Below, one piece after another: positions 23,004-35,411 of a DNA stretch of 64,000 bases. The position numbers and the translations under genes are program-made. This stretch comes from Talinum fruticosum (lineage: Eukaryota > Streptophyta > Magnoliopsida > Caryophyllales > Talinaceae): contig JAITYX010000034.1 of the NCBI GenBank assembly GCA_021018815.1, forward strand, positions 248,001-312,000. Direction: 5' to 3'. How positions within the stretch are numbered: position 1 is the first letter of the stretch; the number at the start of each line of letters is the position of its first letter. Below the pieces are notes generated by a model. The model was not told the origin of the DNA. It saw only the letters and a list, made by a program, of their open reading frames with translations, and did not search any database.

Positions 23004-26000
23004 TCATGCATCAATCATTCCAAGCTCATTCCTAATAAAACAAAGCCGATCCTCACTAAGTGGCTTAGTGAAAATATCACTAACTGAAATTTTGTAGGAA
23101 TGAATTCAAGTTCAATATCACCTTTCTTAGAATGGTCTCTAAAAAAAGAAACCTAACCTCAATATGCTTTGTCTTTGAGTGCTTGAACTGGATTCTTAGT
23201 GATGCTGATTGCACTCTAATTATCACACTTGATTGGGATAGATTTGAATGAATGTCCAAGATCCTTCAATGTTGCTTGATCCATAAAAGCTGAGTACATT
23301 GCGAGTCCGAGCACAGCACGCTCTAGCTGCAATGTACTCAGCTTCAGCAGTTGATAGAGTAACCGAGTTCTCGCTCCTTTGAGTGCCAAGATATAAGGGA
23401 TTGACCCGAAACCGGCACGCTCTCGATGTGCTCTTTCTATTAACCTTATATCCAGCGATAGTCGGCATCCGAGTCCCTGTAAGATATCTAAAGATTCTCT
23501 TCACCCTAGTGAGATGTGATTCTTTTGGATTAGCTTGGAATCTTACACACGGACATACGCTAAACATAATGTCCGGCCTCTCTGGATGTGAGATATAACA
23601 GAGATCCAATCATACCTCAATCGTGTTTTTGATCTACTCGCTTTACCTTTTTCGTCTAAGTCTAGTTTCATGCTTGCTACTCATGGGTGTTGCTTGTATG
23701 TTTCGCATCTTGAAGCTTGTATTTCTTCAAGCAACTCCTTGTTATACTTAGATTGATGGACATAGATGCCATCTTTATCTTGTCCGATTTGTAGACCAAG
23801 GAAGAAATTGAGCTCTCCTATCATGCTCATTTGGAATTCCTGTCTCATCAACTCAGAAAATTCTTGATAAAGATTTTCATTAGTAGCTCCAAAGATTATA
23901 TCATCAACATAAATCGAGCAATAATAAAGTCTATCCCCTTGGTTTTTATAAAAAGAGTTTGGTCAATCGGACCTCTTTTGAAATCATTTTCGATTAACAA
24001 ACTGCTCGAGTCTTTCATACCAAGCTCATGGAGCTTGTTTAAGACCATAAAGAGCCTTTTTAATTTGAAAACATGATTTAGAAATTCTGAGTTTTCAAAT
24101 CCACGGGGTTGCTCAACATAGACTTCCTTTTGAATGAAACCATTTAGAAAGGCTCATTTGACATCCATTTGATAAAATTTAATTTCATGCTTGATGAAAA
24201 TGTTAAAAAGATTATAATTACTTCGATCCTAGCAACTGGTGTAAAGGTTTCCCCACAATCAATCCCTTCTTCTTGATTGTAACCTTGAGCCACAAGTCTA
24301 ACCTTATTTCGACTACCAACCCATCCTCATCCAGTTTATTCTTGAAAACACATTTGGTTCCTATAACTGGGTGGTCAAAAGGTCATTTGGTCAAAGTCTA
24401 GACTTGGTTTCTCTCAAACCGAGTAAGTTCCTCTTACATGGCCTCTACCCATTCAGGTTCATTTAGGGCCTCTAGTGCATTTCTGCGTTACGTTAATGAT
24501 ATGAATGCAGTGAATGCACATAGATTTTGCAAAGAAGAAAGAGTTCTTACCCCACTTGTTGATGTCGGACAAAATGTTCTCGAGTAGGTGGCTCGAAGCA
24601 TATTTGAATGCTCTACCTGTTCTCTAGTTGACCGAGGTTTATTGGTTACACTTGGTTATTCTTCATTAGCTCTGATCGGGCTGAGTTTGCTCATCTGCTT
24701 GACCTTTAGCATTCTGAGCTGGCTCCTGAGCTGGTTCGATCCGAGTCATGATGTTCCGAGCTGCCTCATTCCGAGTTGCTTTCGTTTGACTCTGTTTGAG
24801 CTCGGCTTCAGCAAGATCATCTTCATCTCAACTTAGTTTAAGATCGGAGAACGTTGACGCACTTGTTTTTACCGATCAATCTCATCAAACACAACGTGGA
24901 TGCTTTCTTCCACTTTGTTAGTTCTTTTATTAAAACACGATATGCTCTTGACCTTTGTCACACGATTGAGAGATACTGAGTAGATTGTACTTTAATCCCT
25001 TGGCAAGATAGATCGGGCTGACTAGGTTGTCCGATTTCCCAATCTTGCCTATCCCAACTATCTTGCCCTTATTGTCATCTCCAAAAGTGACTTTGCCTTC
25101 TTTATAATCTTCCAACTCGGAAAAGAGTCTTGAATCTCCTTACATGTGGCGTGAGCATCCTCTATCTAAGTATTAATGACCTTTTGTCCTTTTACGAGTT
25201 ACCTGCAAGTTAGAAACACAGTAACCCTTCTCACTTCCTTTAACGAACCTAGTAACTCTCTTTATTGTTGTCCTTTTCGAGGAAGAAGACTCTTGGGAAC
25301 CTAGATTTGAATGACTTTGGGTTTGGTCCGATTCGATTCTTCTTTTTAGAAAACAGAGTCTGTGTCTTTTTCTTTTGAAAATCTTTTCTTTTATAAACAG
25401 GTGGAGAAGGTTTTCTCCTGTAAGCTGGTATGGGCTCGGTCCTCCTTTCATTCTTATGAATAGGACCATGCTTAACCTTCCTGAACTTTACAGTTACGGA
25501 ATCCTTTTAAAAAGATTTGAGTAAGAATTAGATTCCTCCTCATCATTTAAACCAAGTCCTTCTTTCCTGAAGGAGGCACACTAAGAGCCTAAAAGCATGT
25601 CAAGGTTTTTCTAACCGTGAGCAAACTTCAAAACAAGCTCTTGAGACTCATTGAGCTTTCTTTTCAAATGCTCATTTTCTCTTACGAATGACTCGGACTC
25701 GGTGTCATTAGTTTGAGTACTACTCTTGAGTTCTCTCGGGGTTAGTCTTAGTTTTTCCAATTCATTTTTCAAACAGTTGCTCTCGAAGTAAGAGACTCAA
25801 GTTGTTCTTTGAACCGAGAAGAATCATAATTGGACTTTTCTTCCAACGTATAAATATATTTTGCCAAATCAACTTTGGAGAATTTAAGAAAGTATTCAAT
25901 TATATCCCGAGGACTTGTTTCCTCGGTGTTTGAGTTGTTAGAGTCGACTCGGATTCGGTTTCGAGTCCGTTAGAGCCATCGGACACTTTGAGTCATCGGA

Positions 26001-27031
26001 ATCATCATCTTCTTCGGATGAGTCTTCATCGCTCTATGTGGCCATCATAGCCTTTTTCTTCATTCTATCCTTTTTTCTCTTTGGAAAGTCCTTGACTATG
26101 TGATCCTTGCTACCACATTCAAAACAACAAGAGTTCTTAGTTAAAGATAACTTTGAAGGAAAATAGTATTTACCTTTTCTGTCCTTCTTATCCTTCTTGT
26201 AGAACTCTTCTTTTGGCCTCTTTTCCCATTTCTTATGCTTCATCATCCTTTTGAAGCCTCGGGCAATGAGTGCCATTGGATCTTCTTCGAGTCCGAGGAA
26301 CTTAGACTTTCCTTTTCGCTTTACGAGACCTTAAGCGCAATGTTCTTTTTAATGCCGACCTCTGCATCCTCTTCTTCTAAGTGAATTTCATGGATAAGCA
26401 GACTTCCCAATCAAATCATCTAGCTTTAGTTGAGAGAGGTTATGAGCTTCCTCAATGGCTATCACCTTGAGACCCCATCTTCTCTTTGGTAGACATCTTA
26501 GAATTTTTCTGCACATTTCTTCATGAGAAATCTTTCTACCCAGAGATTTGAGATTGTTTGTAATCTCAATGAAGCGTATAAACATCCGAGTGATGTTTTC
26601 GTCCGGCTTCATTTTGAACAGCTCATATTTGTGAAGATATTGACTTATCTTCGCCTGTTTCACTTGGCTTGTACCTTCGTATATGTTGACAAGAGTGTCC
26701 CACATATCTTTAGTCTGTATCACACGCCGACACTCTGTTTGTACTCTTCGAGTTGATATCATACATCATAATGTTCATCGCTTTGAAGGTCTTTCCGAAC
26801 TTCTCCGACTCCTCATTGGTGTACTCAAACTTTTCTATAAGCACAAATCTTGTACCTTCTATCTTCATTGGAATGTAGTTGCCTTCTTAGATGATGTTCT
26901 AAACATCTGCATCATTGTCCAACAGAAAGCATTCCATGAACTTCTTCCGAGTGCACGAAGTTTGATCCTTTCAACTTTGGTGGTCCGGTGGATCACATTC
27001 CTTCATCGAACTCTCCAATGTTCCGAGCCAT
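23004..27031 (-). pseudogene. gag-pol: Ty1/copia gag-pol of Sire-F, integrase core deleted
   Basis: The gag start is at 27029-27031. Gag piece 26388-26762 shows the conserved DMWDTLVNIYEGTSQVKQAK and RMFIRF.EITNNLKSLG. Zinc knuckle 26034-26276 reads CFECGSKDHIVKDFPK, with the last Cys replaced by Phe. The protease/integrase boundary is 24930-25115 (KIVGIGKIGKSDNLVSPIYL). RT occupies about 23620-24560 and RNase H 23004-23600 (GYKVNRKSTSRACRF, STAEAEYIAARACCA). The stop is at 23004 after FIRNELGMIDA. Many frameshifts and stops; no active protein expected. Confidence 0.75.
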
Positions 27032-27076
27032 CTGATCTTTAGACCTTTGGATTGTTAGATCCTTTTTGAAAAGCTA

Positions 27077-27088
27077 GGCTCGATACCA
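27077..27088 (-). promoter_or_regulatory. Primer binding site of Sire-F
   Basis: TGGTATCGAGCC on minus, 2 nt inside the 5' LTR. It fits the 3' end of plant initiator tRNA-Met (TGGTATCAGAGCC) except for one missing A. The same deletion is present in Sire-D and Sire-E. Confidence 0.75.
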
Positions 27089-27090
27089 AT

Positions 27091-28564
27091 TAAAGGTTTT
27101 CTCTTAGAGAGTCTAAGTCACCCCATAGGGGGTGAATAGGGCGATGAGGAAATTCTAACAAACTTAAAAACTTTAAGCTTGAAAAGAATGAACAACAGAA
27201 TCCGAGTTTAGATTGGACTTAGAAAAGTATACACTCGGAGATACGTGGAAACCCTCCTGGGGCAGAAAACCACGGACGAGTGCTAATTTAAGCACCAAGT
27301 CAAATCCACTATTTTGAATCCTCAAAATACAACGAATCGACTCAAGCAGAATTGCTCCCTTAGACAATTCCTTACAATGTTTTCCTAGACTCGAAGTTCC
27401 CTTATCCGATCTAGTACTTCCTAACTCAGGTAACCTTTACAGCTAGGGACAACCGAGCTAAGTTAACCCTTAGAGCTCGGTTAAGGGACCTTACACGAAA
27501 GTAAGAGAAGTACGTAGCGATTACGGGATTTACAACTCGGAAAAGTATTAAGTACGAGACTTGGAGTTGTAAGAAGAAGATTGAATAAGTAATGTAATAA
27601 GAGATATAGTTTCAACAATGAATTCAGCAAGCTTCAAGTCTTGTGGAGTGGCTTCTATTTATAGATGACCAAGCAGAGTGACCCTTGTGTTTTGGTTTTG
27701 AACGAAGTCTTTTCGGTCGTTGTAACGCCTCTTCGAGTCGCTCGGAAAAGATCTGTTGGGATATGAACGTTGTGCAATGGCTCTTGGCTCCAAAAGGTGC
27801 TCCAGTCAACTGGTGATGTTTGAAAAGCAAGGTGGAAACCACCGTTGAGCTTAGCATTTAAGTTTTCCAATTTTGAAAACGAGATAACATTGACAAGGTG
27901 TCCGAGCCCTGTTCGAAGTAGATAAGCTTTGTTTGCTTGGTGATTGACGACTTGAAGCCGACTACTTTTGTAATTAAAAAATGAGATAACCTCGTTTGGA
28001 TAACCTATAAAAGTAAATCACTTTGGTTCTCAAAGTATAAAATACTTTGGTCCAAGATTAGGCGCGAGATAATAATTTAATTGAGACAATTAAGTGCATA
28101 ATTATCTTAGGCCTAGAAGAGTGGAATTTTCTAAGTCTAATATTGAATATACTCAAATTTCATCGAGTCGAGTCTTAAGAAAGATCAAGTTAAAAAGAGT
28201 AAAATCATCAGAATATAAAGACTTGATCCGAACAAATAATTCTCAAATAAACAATCGACTTAGAAAGAGGAATTAACACCGTAATTCACTTTGCGTTGAA
28301 ATGTGAAGTTAGAATTCAGAATAGATGTGTTAGAGAAATTATTTGAACGTGCGATAGATCCGAGTGCTGTGTGAGTGAGTCGAAGCACCAATGCGGAAGA
28401 TATACAAGAATGTGTTTTCCGAGTCAATCGAAATGAATGAAAACTTTTACAGGAGTTTCTATAACACTCGGAATGACTTGTAATCAAAACTTAGGAGAAA
28501 TGAGGTTGTACCTTAGTCTTTATGTAGTACTCGGAATGTCTTAGAGTTAGAATCCGAGTCTTCA
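27091..28564 (-). repeat. 5' LTR of Sire-F, 1474 bp
   Basis: On + from taaaggttttctc (TG to TA at the terminus) to ccgagtcttca at 28564. TATA box complement at 27656-27663. Sequence and length match the 3' LTR at 18887-20364 closely. Confidence 0.85.
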
Positions 28565-30928
28565 CGAGTGTACCTTGTCAAAGGACTCAAGTATAATCTC
28601 CTTAGCATTTCTCAACTATGTGACAAAGGACAAGAGGTAATGTTCACTTAGACTAACTGCTACATCTCGATGCGAGTCACCAAAGAGACTAAGCTCTTAG
28701 GTCCGAGGTTAGGTAACACCTACAATATTTCTCTCTCAGATTTAAGTCAGAATTTATCTTATTTAAAAGCTTTTGTGAATAATGATTCATGGACTTGGCA
28801 TCGTAGATTAGGCCATATTAGCATGCATACTATGAAGAAACTTGTATCTCATAGATTGGTTAAGGGTTTAGCTGATTGTGCTTTTGAGAAAGATAAAATC
28901 TGTAAGGCATGCACAAAAGGTAAGCAAGTTAGATTATCTTTTAAGCAACTCAAAACTGTATCTACATCCAAAGTGCTTGAATTGCTTCATATGGATTTGT
29001 GTGGTGAAATTCCTGTGAAAGGTCTTCGAGGTAAATCGTATGCACTTGTTGTTGTTGATGATTTCTCACGATTTACTTGGGTATGTTTTCTTAAGAACAA
29101 GAATGAAGCCATCAAAAAGTTCACTAAGCTCTGCAGAAAAATTCGAGTGGAGTCTCATACTCATATTAGAAGGATTCGAATTGACCATGGAAGGGAGTTC
29201 GATTACTCGGAATTTGCAGGCTTTTGTGACAAGAATGGCATCTCTCACAACTTATCTCGCACCAGGAACTCCTCAACGGAATGGAGTAGTGGAGAGAAAG
29301 AATAGAACTCTTGAACAAATAGGAAGGACTATGATGATTGAAAATGATCCACCTAACTATTTCTAGGTTGAGGCGATCAACACAAAGCAAATTACACAAT
29401 CAACGGATGCCTCATTAGACCCATCTTAAAGAAAACACCATACGAGCTTTACAAAGGGAAGAAACCCAACATCTACTAATTCAAACCATTCAGGTGTAAG
29501 TGTTTTCTCCACAACAATGGTCGGGAGCATCCGACTAATTTTGATGCTAGGTCGGATGAAGGTATATTTTTGGGTTATTCATCTTATACCAAAGCTTATC
29601 GAGTTTTAAACAAAAGAACTAACAAAGTGGAAGAAAGTATCCATGTTGTCTTTGATGAAATTGATCTTGGCAGGATAAGCGAGTCCACATACTCAAATCT
29701 CGGACTTAACAGAGATGAAGACGACCTTGCTGAAGTTGAGCTCAAAAAGAGTCAAAACAGAACTACTGAGGCAACTCGGAATGGAGCCACTTAGAATGTT
29801 ATGACTCACACTGAACAAACTCAAGAGCCAGCTCAGAATATCGAAGAACAAGTTAATGATACTCAGCAAGATGAAGATCAGCTTGTTCAACAAACAAACT
29901 TAGTAAACCAAAGGATAGGTAAAGCTTTCAAATATGCATCCAGGCACCCATATGAAAACATACTTTCTAACATCAATAGTGGGGTAAGAACTCGATCTTC
30001 TTTACATAATTTGTGTGCATTTTCTGCATTCATATCATTAACAAAACCCAAAATGCACTAGAATCCCTAAATGAGGCTGAATGGGTAGAGGCCACGCAAG
30101 AAGAGCTCAATCAATTTGAAAGAAACAAAGTCTAAACTCGACCAAATGACCATCTAACCACCCAATCATAGGAACCAAATGGGTTTTCAAGAACAAACTG
30201 GATGAGGAAGGGTTGTTAGTCGAAATAAGGGTTACAATCAAGAAGAAGGAATTGATTGTGGGGAAACCTTCGCACTTTGTTGCTAGGATTGAGGTAATCA
30301 AAATCTTGTTGGCATTTGTATCTACCATGAATATCAAGCTTTATCAAATGGATGTCAAATGTTCCTTTTTGAATGGTTTCATTCAAGAAAAAGTCTATGT
30401 TAAGCAACCCCTGGATTTGAAAACTCAAAATTTCCAAATCACGTTTTCAAATTGTAAAAGGATTTATATGGTCTTAAACAAGCTCCCAGAGCTTGGTATG
30501 AAAGACTAAGTAGTTTCTTGGTTGAAAATAATTTCAAAAGAGGTCAGATTGACAAAAATCTTTTTATAAGAACCAAGGGGAAAGATTTTCTTATTGCTCG
30601 GATTTATGTTGATGATATCATTTTTGGAGCTACTAATGAAACTCCGTGTCAAGAGTTTTCTGAGTTGATGAGACAGGAGTTCCAAATGAGTATGATGGGA
30701 TAACTCAACTTTTGTCTTCGTCTACAAATAAAACAAAACAAGGATGGCATTTATGTCTATCAATCCAAGTATACCAAGGAGCTTTTGAAGAAGTACGGAC
30801 TACAAGATGTGAAGCATGCAACAACACCTATGAGTAGCAATTTGAACCTGGACTCATAGGAGAAAGGTAAAGCTATAGATTAGAAACTCTACAGAGGTAT
30901 GATCGGATCTCTACTTTATCTCGCACGT
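28565..30928 (+). pseudogene. pol: Ty1/copia pol of Sire-B: integrase and RT, RNase H deleted
   Basis: Starts in the protease/integrase boundary (YLVKGLKYNLLSIS..). The longest open piece, 28670-29305 (211 aa), holds the integrase zinc region (WHRRLGHISMHT.., CKACTKGKQ) and the core aspartates (LLHMDLCGEIP, VVVDDFSRF, RIDHGREFDYSEF); the catalytic Glu region NGVVERKNRTLE continues in another frame (29040-29366). The linker is 29570-30061 (RTNKVEESIHVVFDEIDLG). RT pieces are 30213-30509 and 30518-30703 (YVDDIIFGATNE). It ends in ..GMIGSLLYLA near 30928, where about 0.9 kb including all RNase H is missing relative to Sire-D and Sire-E. Confidence 0.8.
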
Positions 30929-31062
30929 TTCGATCGGAGAAAACTAGCCGTTGGAAGAAAGCTGCTGGAATTCTAGCCGTTGAAGAGCAAAATGTCACAC
31001 TCGTCCGAGACAGCCGTTAGAGCTTCGAGTCGGACCGAAGGCCAAAGGTCATCTCTTTTCGC

Positions 31063-31070
31063 TATAAATA
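31063..31070 (+). promoter_or_regulatory. Internal TATA box upstream of the Sire-B extra ORF
   Basis: TATAAATA in cgctataaataacatccc, 162 nt before ATG 31225. Three CCGTT motifs lie upstream (gccgttgg 30946, gccgttga 30976, gccgttag near 31012). A CTCTCTCT-rich leader follows at 31143-31205. It is retained although the upstream RNase H gene is gone. Confidence 0.6.
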
Positions 31071-31224
31071 ACATCCCTTTAGCTTCATTTCTTGACTTTA
31101 CTCACTACCTTGTTACTCTCTAAGCATTCTTGCTCACTCGTATTCTCTCTCTCTCTCTTTGAATTCTAAGCGCTCTTACTTTCTTTACTCTCTCTCCTGT
31201 GTCCTCTCTATTTCTCAAATCACC

Positions 31225-32781
31225 ATGCTTAAAAGAGGTTCAACACCTGAGTTGTTGGGGTCCGCTACCAAGAAGCCCTGCACAAAAACTCCTCAAGAGG
31301 GTACCTCCAACCCCTCGAAAATCTTTGCCACCCAACACTTTACGTTGGATGATAAGTTCTTCCAAACCACATCGTTTTCCTGGTTAAAACACATTCAGGA
31401 CATTAGAGTCTACAATTATTTGTGCTTCAGTGATTTCATCTATCCCGAACTCGTCACCGAGTTCTATTCAAACATGTCCAATTCCGAGGGTGTCATCACC
31501 TCAAAAGTCGAAGGGAAGGTCGTTCGCATTAACCTCCCTCTTCTTCGAAACTTTTTAAAGTTTCTTCCCTCTTTCTCAACTCTAATCCTATTCCTTTCAT
31601 GGAAGTTGTAGATGACTTCTTTGAAAAATATGCCAAAGAATTACCCGAGTCACGAAAAACTTCTCTGTGACTCGGAAGAGATCGAGGCAAGGTTGCTCTG
31701 TTTCATTCTTATGAGAACCTTATTTTCTCGAGCATTCTAGCAAAGAGAATCCTAACTCCAATATTCTCAAAGCCTTGTTTGACATTCTAGAGGGCTATGA
31801 TATAGACCTCTTTCCTTTCATTATTGAGCGAGATGGCCCTTGTGCCGGCTCAATCAAAAAATCCGGTTCTTTTCCTTCGGAGCTCTCCGGACGTTTGTTT
31901 TCAAATAGTTCAAGATTACCCTCCCCTCGGATCCAAATGCCAGCTCTAAGGTTGCCATTGTGGTTGGTAGAAAGGAGCTTCGGGCTACGGGTACCAGGAA
32001 GTTAAGCCCGGTGTCCGGGTCCATAGGTTTGAGTTGAAACCTCCTTCACCGCTTGCCACTTAGACTTAGACTCTTCTACCAGCTTCTGCTCCCTCTCGCT
32101 GGTCCCTCTACTTCTCAACCACCTCTTTTAGCCTCTGCTGCTATGTTTACCGTATTGGTAGATGAAATTTCTTACGTGTTCGAAGAACTTCGAGACACTC
32201 TCCGTTCTCTCAAGAATGTCCTTCAAGGCCTGGTTATCAATCGGAAGACCGGCTAGTCTTAGATTCGAGAGAACCAGGATCCGTTGATTGAGCTCAAGGG
32301 CATCATCAACGAGCAGCGTGAGCAACTTCTTCAAGAAAGCGAGATCCAAGGCTGCCCGGGACCCGAAAGTTCGAGATACTTCGAGGAGTCCTCGAGCCCA
32401 GCCAAGACTACCTCGACCGAGGTCGAAGAAGACGCCGAAGTAGCCTAGCTCGAGGAGGAGAAGGAAGAGGAGAAAGAAAAAGAAGAGGCTGCTCAGCCTG
32501 AGGGCCAAGGTGCGGCAGCTCTCGAACCGGGACCGATCTCCTCGGATAATGATCCGAGTAGGCCGAAGAAGCTAGGGACGTTGGTCGAGTCCACAATTGC
32601 TAAGTCGAAGCACCACCCTCTGTTGTCTTCTAAGAGGATGAGCTCGAGGAAGATATACCTCCAGCTCATAGAACCGGGACGGAGCAACTTACGGACATGC
32701 ATGTGCTTGTCGCAGCTGAGATCATCAACCTCCTCCCATGCATATCAACGTCGGGGCCCCGCTCATCCCTTCTCCTCTTGA
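31225..32781 (+). pseudogene. Sirevirus-like 3' extra ORF (Sire-B copy)
   Basis: The ATG at 31225 gives MLKRGSTPELLGSATKKP.., a basic N terminus. The first 129 codons are open to 31611 and include TLDDKFFQTTSFSWLKHIQD, FSDFIYPELVTEFYSNM and VITSKVEGKVVRINLPLLR. A frameshift follows. The next piece, 31775-32005, holds FDILEGYDIDLFPFIIE. A charged Glu/Lys region lies at about 32390-32500. The C terminus (32581-32781) ends STSSHAYQRRGPAHPFSS, stop at 32779-32781. No signal peptide or membrane helix. The YPELV..FY..M..V.GK pattern resembles plant retroelement ORFs labelled 'putative plant transposon protein' (inference). Confidence 0.7.
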
Positions 32782-33219
32782 TAGCAAGCCCCCTTCTTAG
32801 TCATTTTTTTTAGTCCAACATCGGTGGTACGAGTTTGCAATTCTCTTTCCTCTTTTTGATGAAATACTAAGGGGAGAGAACATAGAAAATTGATGTTGTG
32901 TTTAGACGGAGCTCACCCTCTCTTTCTTTGAGCAATGAATGAGTGATTATTTTTTTCGAATAGACTTATATCCGAGTTATATGTTTTTAAGTTAGATATT
33001 TCTTCTTACTCTTTCGCTCCGATATAATCTATTCATTTGTTTGCTCGATGTATTATCCGCATAAGCTGTTATGAGTGATGATATTATCTCGCAATGCATT
33101 TTATAAGTATGGAATGCTTCTCTTCCATCACTCTTTGCTTTGATATGTTCTGAATAGTGAAAATGAAAACTCATGTTTCGCACTAACAAGTTTCTATCTA
33201 AGTGTGGAATGCATTTCAT

Positions 33220-33232
33220 AAAAAGGGGAGAT
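33220..33232 (+). promoter_or_regulatory. Polypurine tract of Sire-B
   Basis: AAAAAGGGGAGAT directly abuts the 3' LTR start TGAAGAC. A second purine tract (aaggggagaga, near 32870) lies about 350 nt upstream; the same two-tract arrangement is found in Sire-A, -C, -D and -E. Confidence 0.75.
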
Positions 33233-34697
33233 TGAAGACTTAGTTTTGTAACTTTAATTCATTCTAAGTATTACATGAAGACTTAGGTATAAATCTTATC
33301 TCTCTTAAGTTTTGATTTCAAGTAATTCCGAGCACTATAGAAACTCTTGTATAATTTTTCATTCGTTCGACTCGACTCGAAAGCACCTTATTGTGTATCT
33401 CATATTTTTGAGTCAGGCATCACTCAGAACTATCCATGCTCAAATAATTTCTCTAACACCTTTATTTTGAGCACTGAATATGTATTTCAACGCAAAGAGA
33501 GTTATAGCGTTAATTCATTATTCTAAGTCAATTTATTTCCTTGAGAATTATTTGACCGGATCAAGTTGTTGTACTCTGATATTTTATTCTCTCTACTTGA
33601 TCATCCTTAGGATTGACTCAGATGGAATTTGAGTATATTGAATATTAGACTTAGAAAATTCCATTCTTCTAGGCCAAAGATAATTAAGCTTTTAATTGTG
33701 CTAATTAATTATTATCTCGTGCCTAATCTTAGACCAAAGTATTTTATACTTTGAGAACCAATATGGTTTGCTTTTATAGGTTATTCAAACTAGGCTAACT
33801 CATTTTTGAAATACAAAAGCAACCGGCTTCTAGTCTGTCAAATATCAAGCAAACAAGTTTTACTTACTTCAGGACATGGCTCGGACACCGTGTCGGGGTT
33901 GTCTGTTTCTAAAACTAAAAACTTCAACTCTAGGCTTAATGATTATTTCCAGCACAACTTTCAGTCACCACTAAGTGATTAGACCATCTTTTGGAGCCTA
34001 GAGCCATTGCACAACGTTCACATCCCAGCAGATCTTTTCGAGTCACTCGGAAGAGCAAGTTACTGACGGCTATTAAAGAGTTCTCGTCCGGAACCAAGTA
34101 GAGGTCACTCTGTCTGGTTGGCTATAAATAGAAGCCACCTTACAAGACTAGAAGATTATTGAGCAGATTGCTGAACACATTGCTTGAATTGAAATTATTA
34201 TTCTCATTTAATCTTCTATTTATAAATCCAAGTCTATATTTAATATTTTATGAGTTGTAACGAAAGTCTTGTAATAAGTCACATTCTTTTCTTACTTTCC
34301 GAGTAAGGTCTCTTGACCGAGCTGTAAGGGTTAACTCAACTCAGTTGTCCCCGATTGTAAAGGTTACCTTAGTCGGGAAGTACTAGATCAAATAAGGGAA
34401 CTTTTGAGTTTAGAAAAACATTGTAAGGATTTGTTTAAGGGAGCAATTATGGTAGAGTTAGTCCTTGTATTTTGTGGATTCAAAATACTAGTTTTGACTT
34501 GGTGCTTGGATTAACACTGTCCGTGGTTTTCTACCCTTGGAGGGTTTCCACATGAATCTATGTTACCACTTTTTGAGTCCAATCTAGACTCAAAATGTGT
34601 TGTTTAGCTTATTTGTTGCAAAAATCGTTTAACTTTCTCCATCGCCCTATTCACCCCGCCTCTAGGGTAACTTAGACTCTGCACGAGCAAACCTTCA
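33233..34697 (+). repeat. 3' LTR of Sire-B, 1465 bp
   Basis: TGAAGACTTAG.. to ..GAGCAAACCTTCA, followed by target duplication agtac at 34698-34702. TATAAATA at 34123-34130 and palindrome cttttcgagtcactcggaag at 34034-34053. Confidence 0.9.
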
Positions 34698-34702
34698 AGT
34701 AC

Positions 34703-35411
34703 CACTTTGATTTGCTTTTGTAGGTTGTTTAAAGAAGTCTAATCTACTTTTGAAATACAAAAGCAGCTAGGTTTCTAGCCGTTAGACACCAACAGACAAA
34801 AATCACCCATTTCTAGACATGGCTCGGACACCGTGTCGGGGTTATTTGTTTCCAAAACTAGAAAACTACAAGTTTGGGTCTAACAGTTGTTTCCACCGCA
34901 GATTTCAATCATCACCAGAAAGTTGGACCATCTTTTGAGCCAAGGATTACTACACAACGTTCACATCTCAACGGATCTTTTCCGAGTGACTCGGACTAGC
35001 CTTTGCAATGACTATTGAGGCTCATCAGTCCGGAATAAGTCTCAATGATCATTCTACCTTGGTGCTTATAAATATAAGTCACTCCACAGGACTTGAAGAT
35101 TGCTTAACACTTACTTAGTGCATTCTTACTCAATCATCGACTTACAACTCCTAATCTGTAATCTCTTACTTTTTGAGTTGTAAAGAAAGTCTTGTAATCA
35201 CTTCTACTATTTACTTTCTTTCGAAGTCCCTTGACCGAGCTGTAAGGTCTAACTCACCTCGGTTTTCCCTGACTGTCTAAGTCCAATCTAGACTCAAAAT
35301 CTGTTTCTTAGTCCGTTACTGTGCAAAACAATTTGATTTTTCTCAAAAATATTTCATCATGCTATTCACCCCCTTCTAGGGTGACTTAACCTCTCCAAGA
35401 GAAAACCTTCA
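34703..35411 (+). repeat. Sire-S: right part of the older + LTR
   Basis: Continues the LTR cut at 17723 (..gagtac|cactttgatttgc..) and ends ..gagaaaaccttca at 35411. TATAAATA lies at 35067-35074. The next 9 bp (attgatatc) resemble the internal start attggtatc, but no gag follows: Sire-C pol in minus orientation resumes at once. It is therefore a solo or truncated LTR. Confidence 0.75.

Larger units (their letters stand above)
18887..28564 (-). mobile_element. Sire-F: nearly full-length minus element lacking the integrase core
   Basis: Two LTRs (18887-20364, 27091-28564) flank purine tract 20365-20377, extra ORF 20855-22488, internal TATA 22643, gag-pol 23004-27031 and PBS 27077-27088. The integrase core is deleted: near 24940 the sequence jumps from ..RTNKVEESIHVVFDE-type linker to the protease end ..ISQSCDKGQE. 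Left flank is tagat, right flank cgagt, so no target duplication survives; the host element lost about 2-3 kb there. Sire-F must have been mobilised in trans or been deleted after insertion. Confidence 0.8.
17724..34697 (+). mobile_element. Sire-B: + element with target duplication AGTAC, itself split by Sire-F
   Basis: Begins tgaagactcgg at 17724, ends ..gagcaaaccttca at 34697, flanked by agtac (17719-17723 and 34698-34702) inside the older LTR Sire-S. Contents: 5' LTR fragment 17724-18886, Sire-F 18887-28564, integrase-RT 28565-30928, internal TATA 31063, extra ORF 31225-32781, purine tract 33220-33232, 3' LTR 33233-34697. Missing: the last about 300 bp of the 5' LTR, PBS, gag and protease (lost at the Sire-F junction), and RNase H (lost near 30928). 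Confidence 0.85.

Noticed and set aside
31225..32781. Retroviral envelope assignment for the 3' ORF
   Set aside because: No signal peptide, furin-like site or membrane helix seen; strongly basic start and acidic middle instead.
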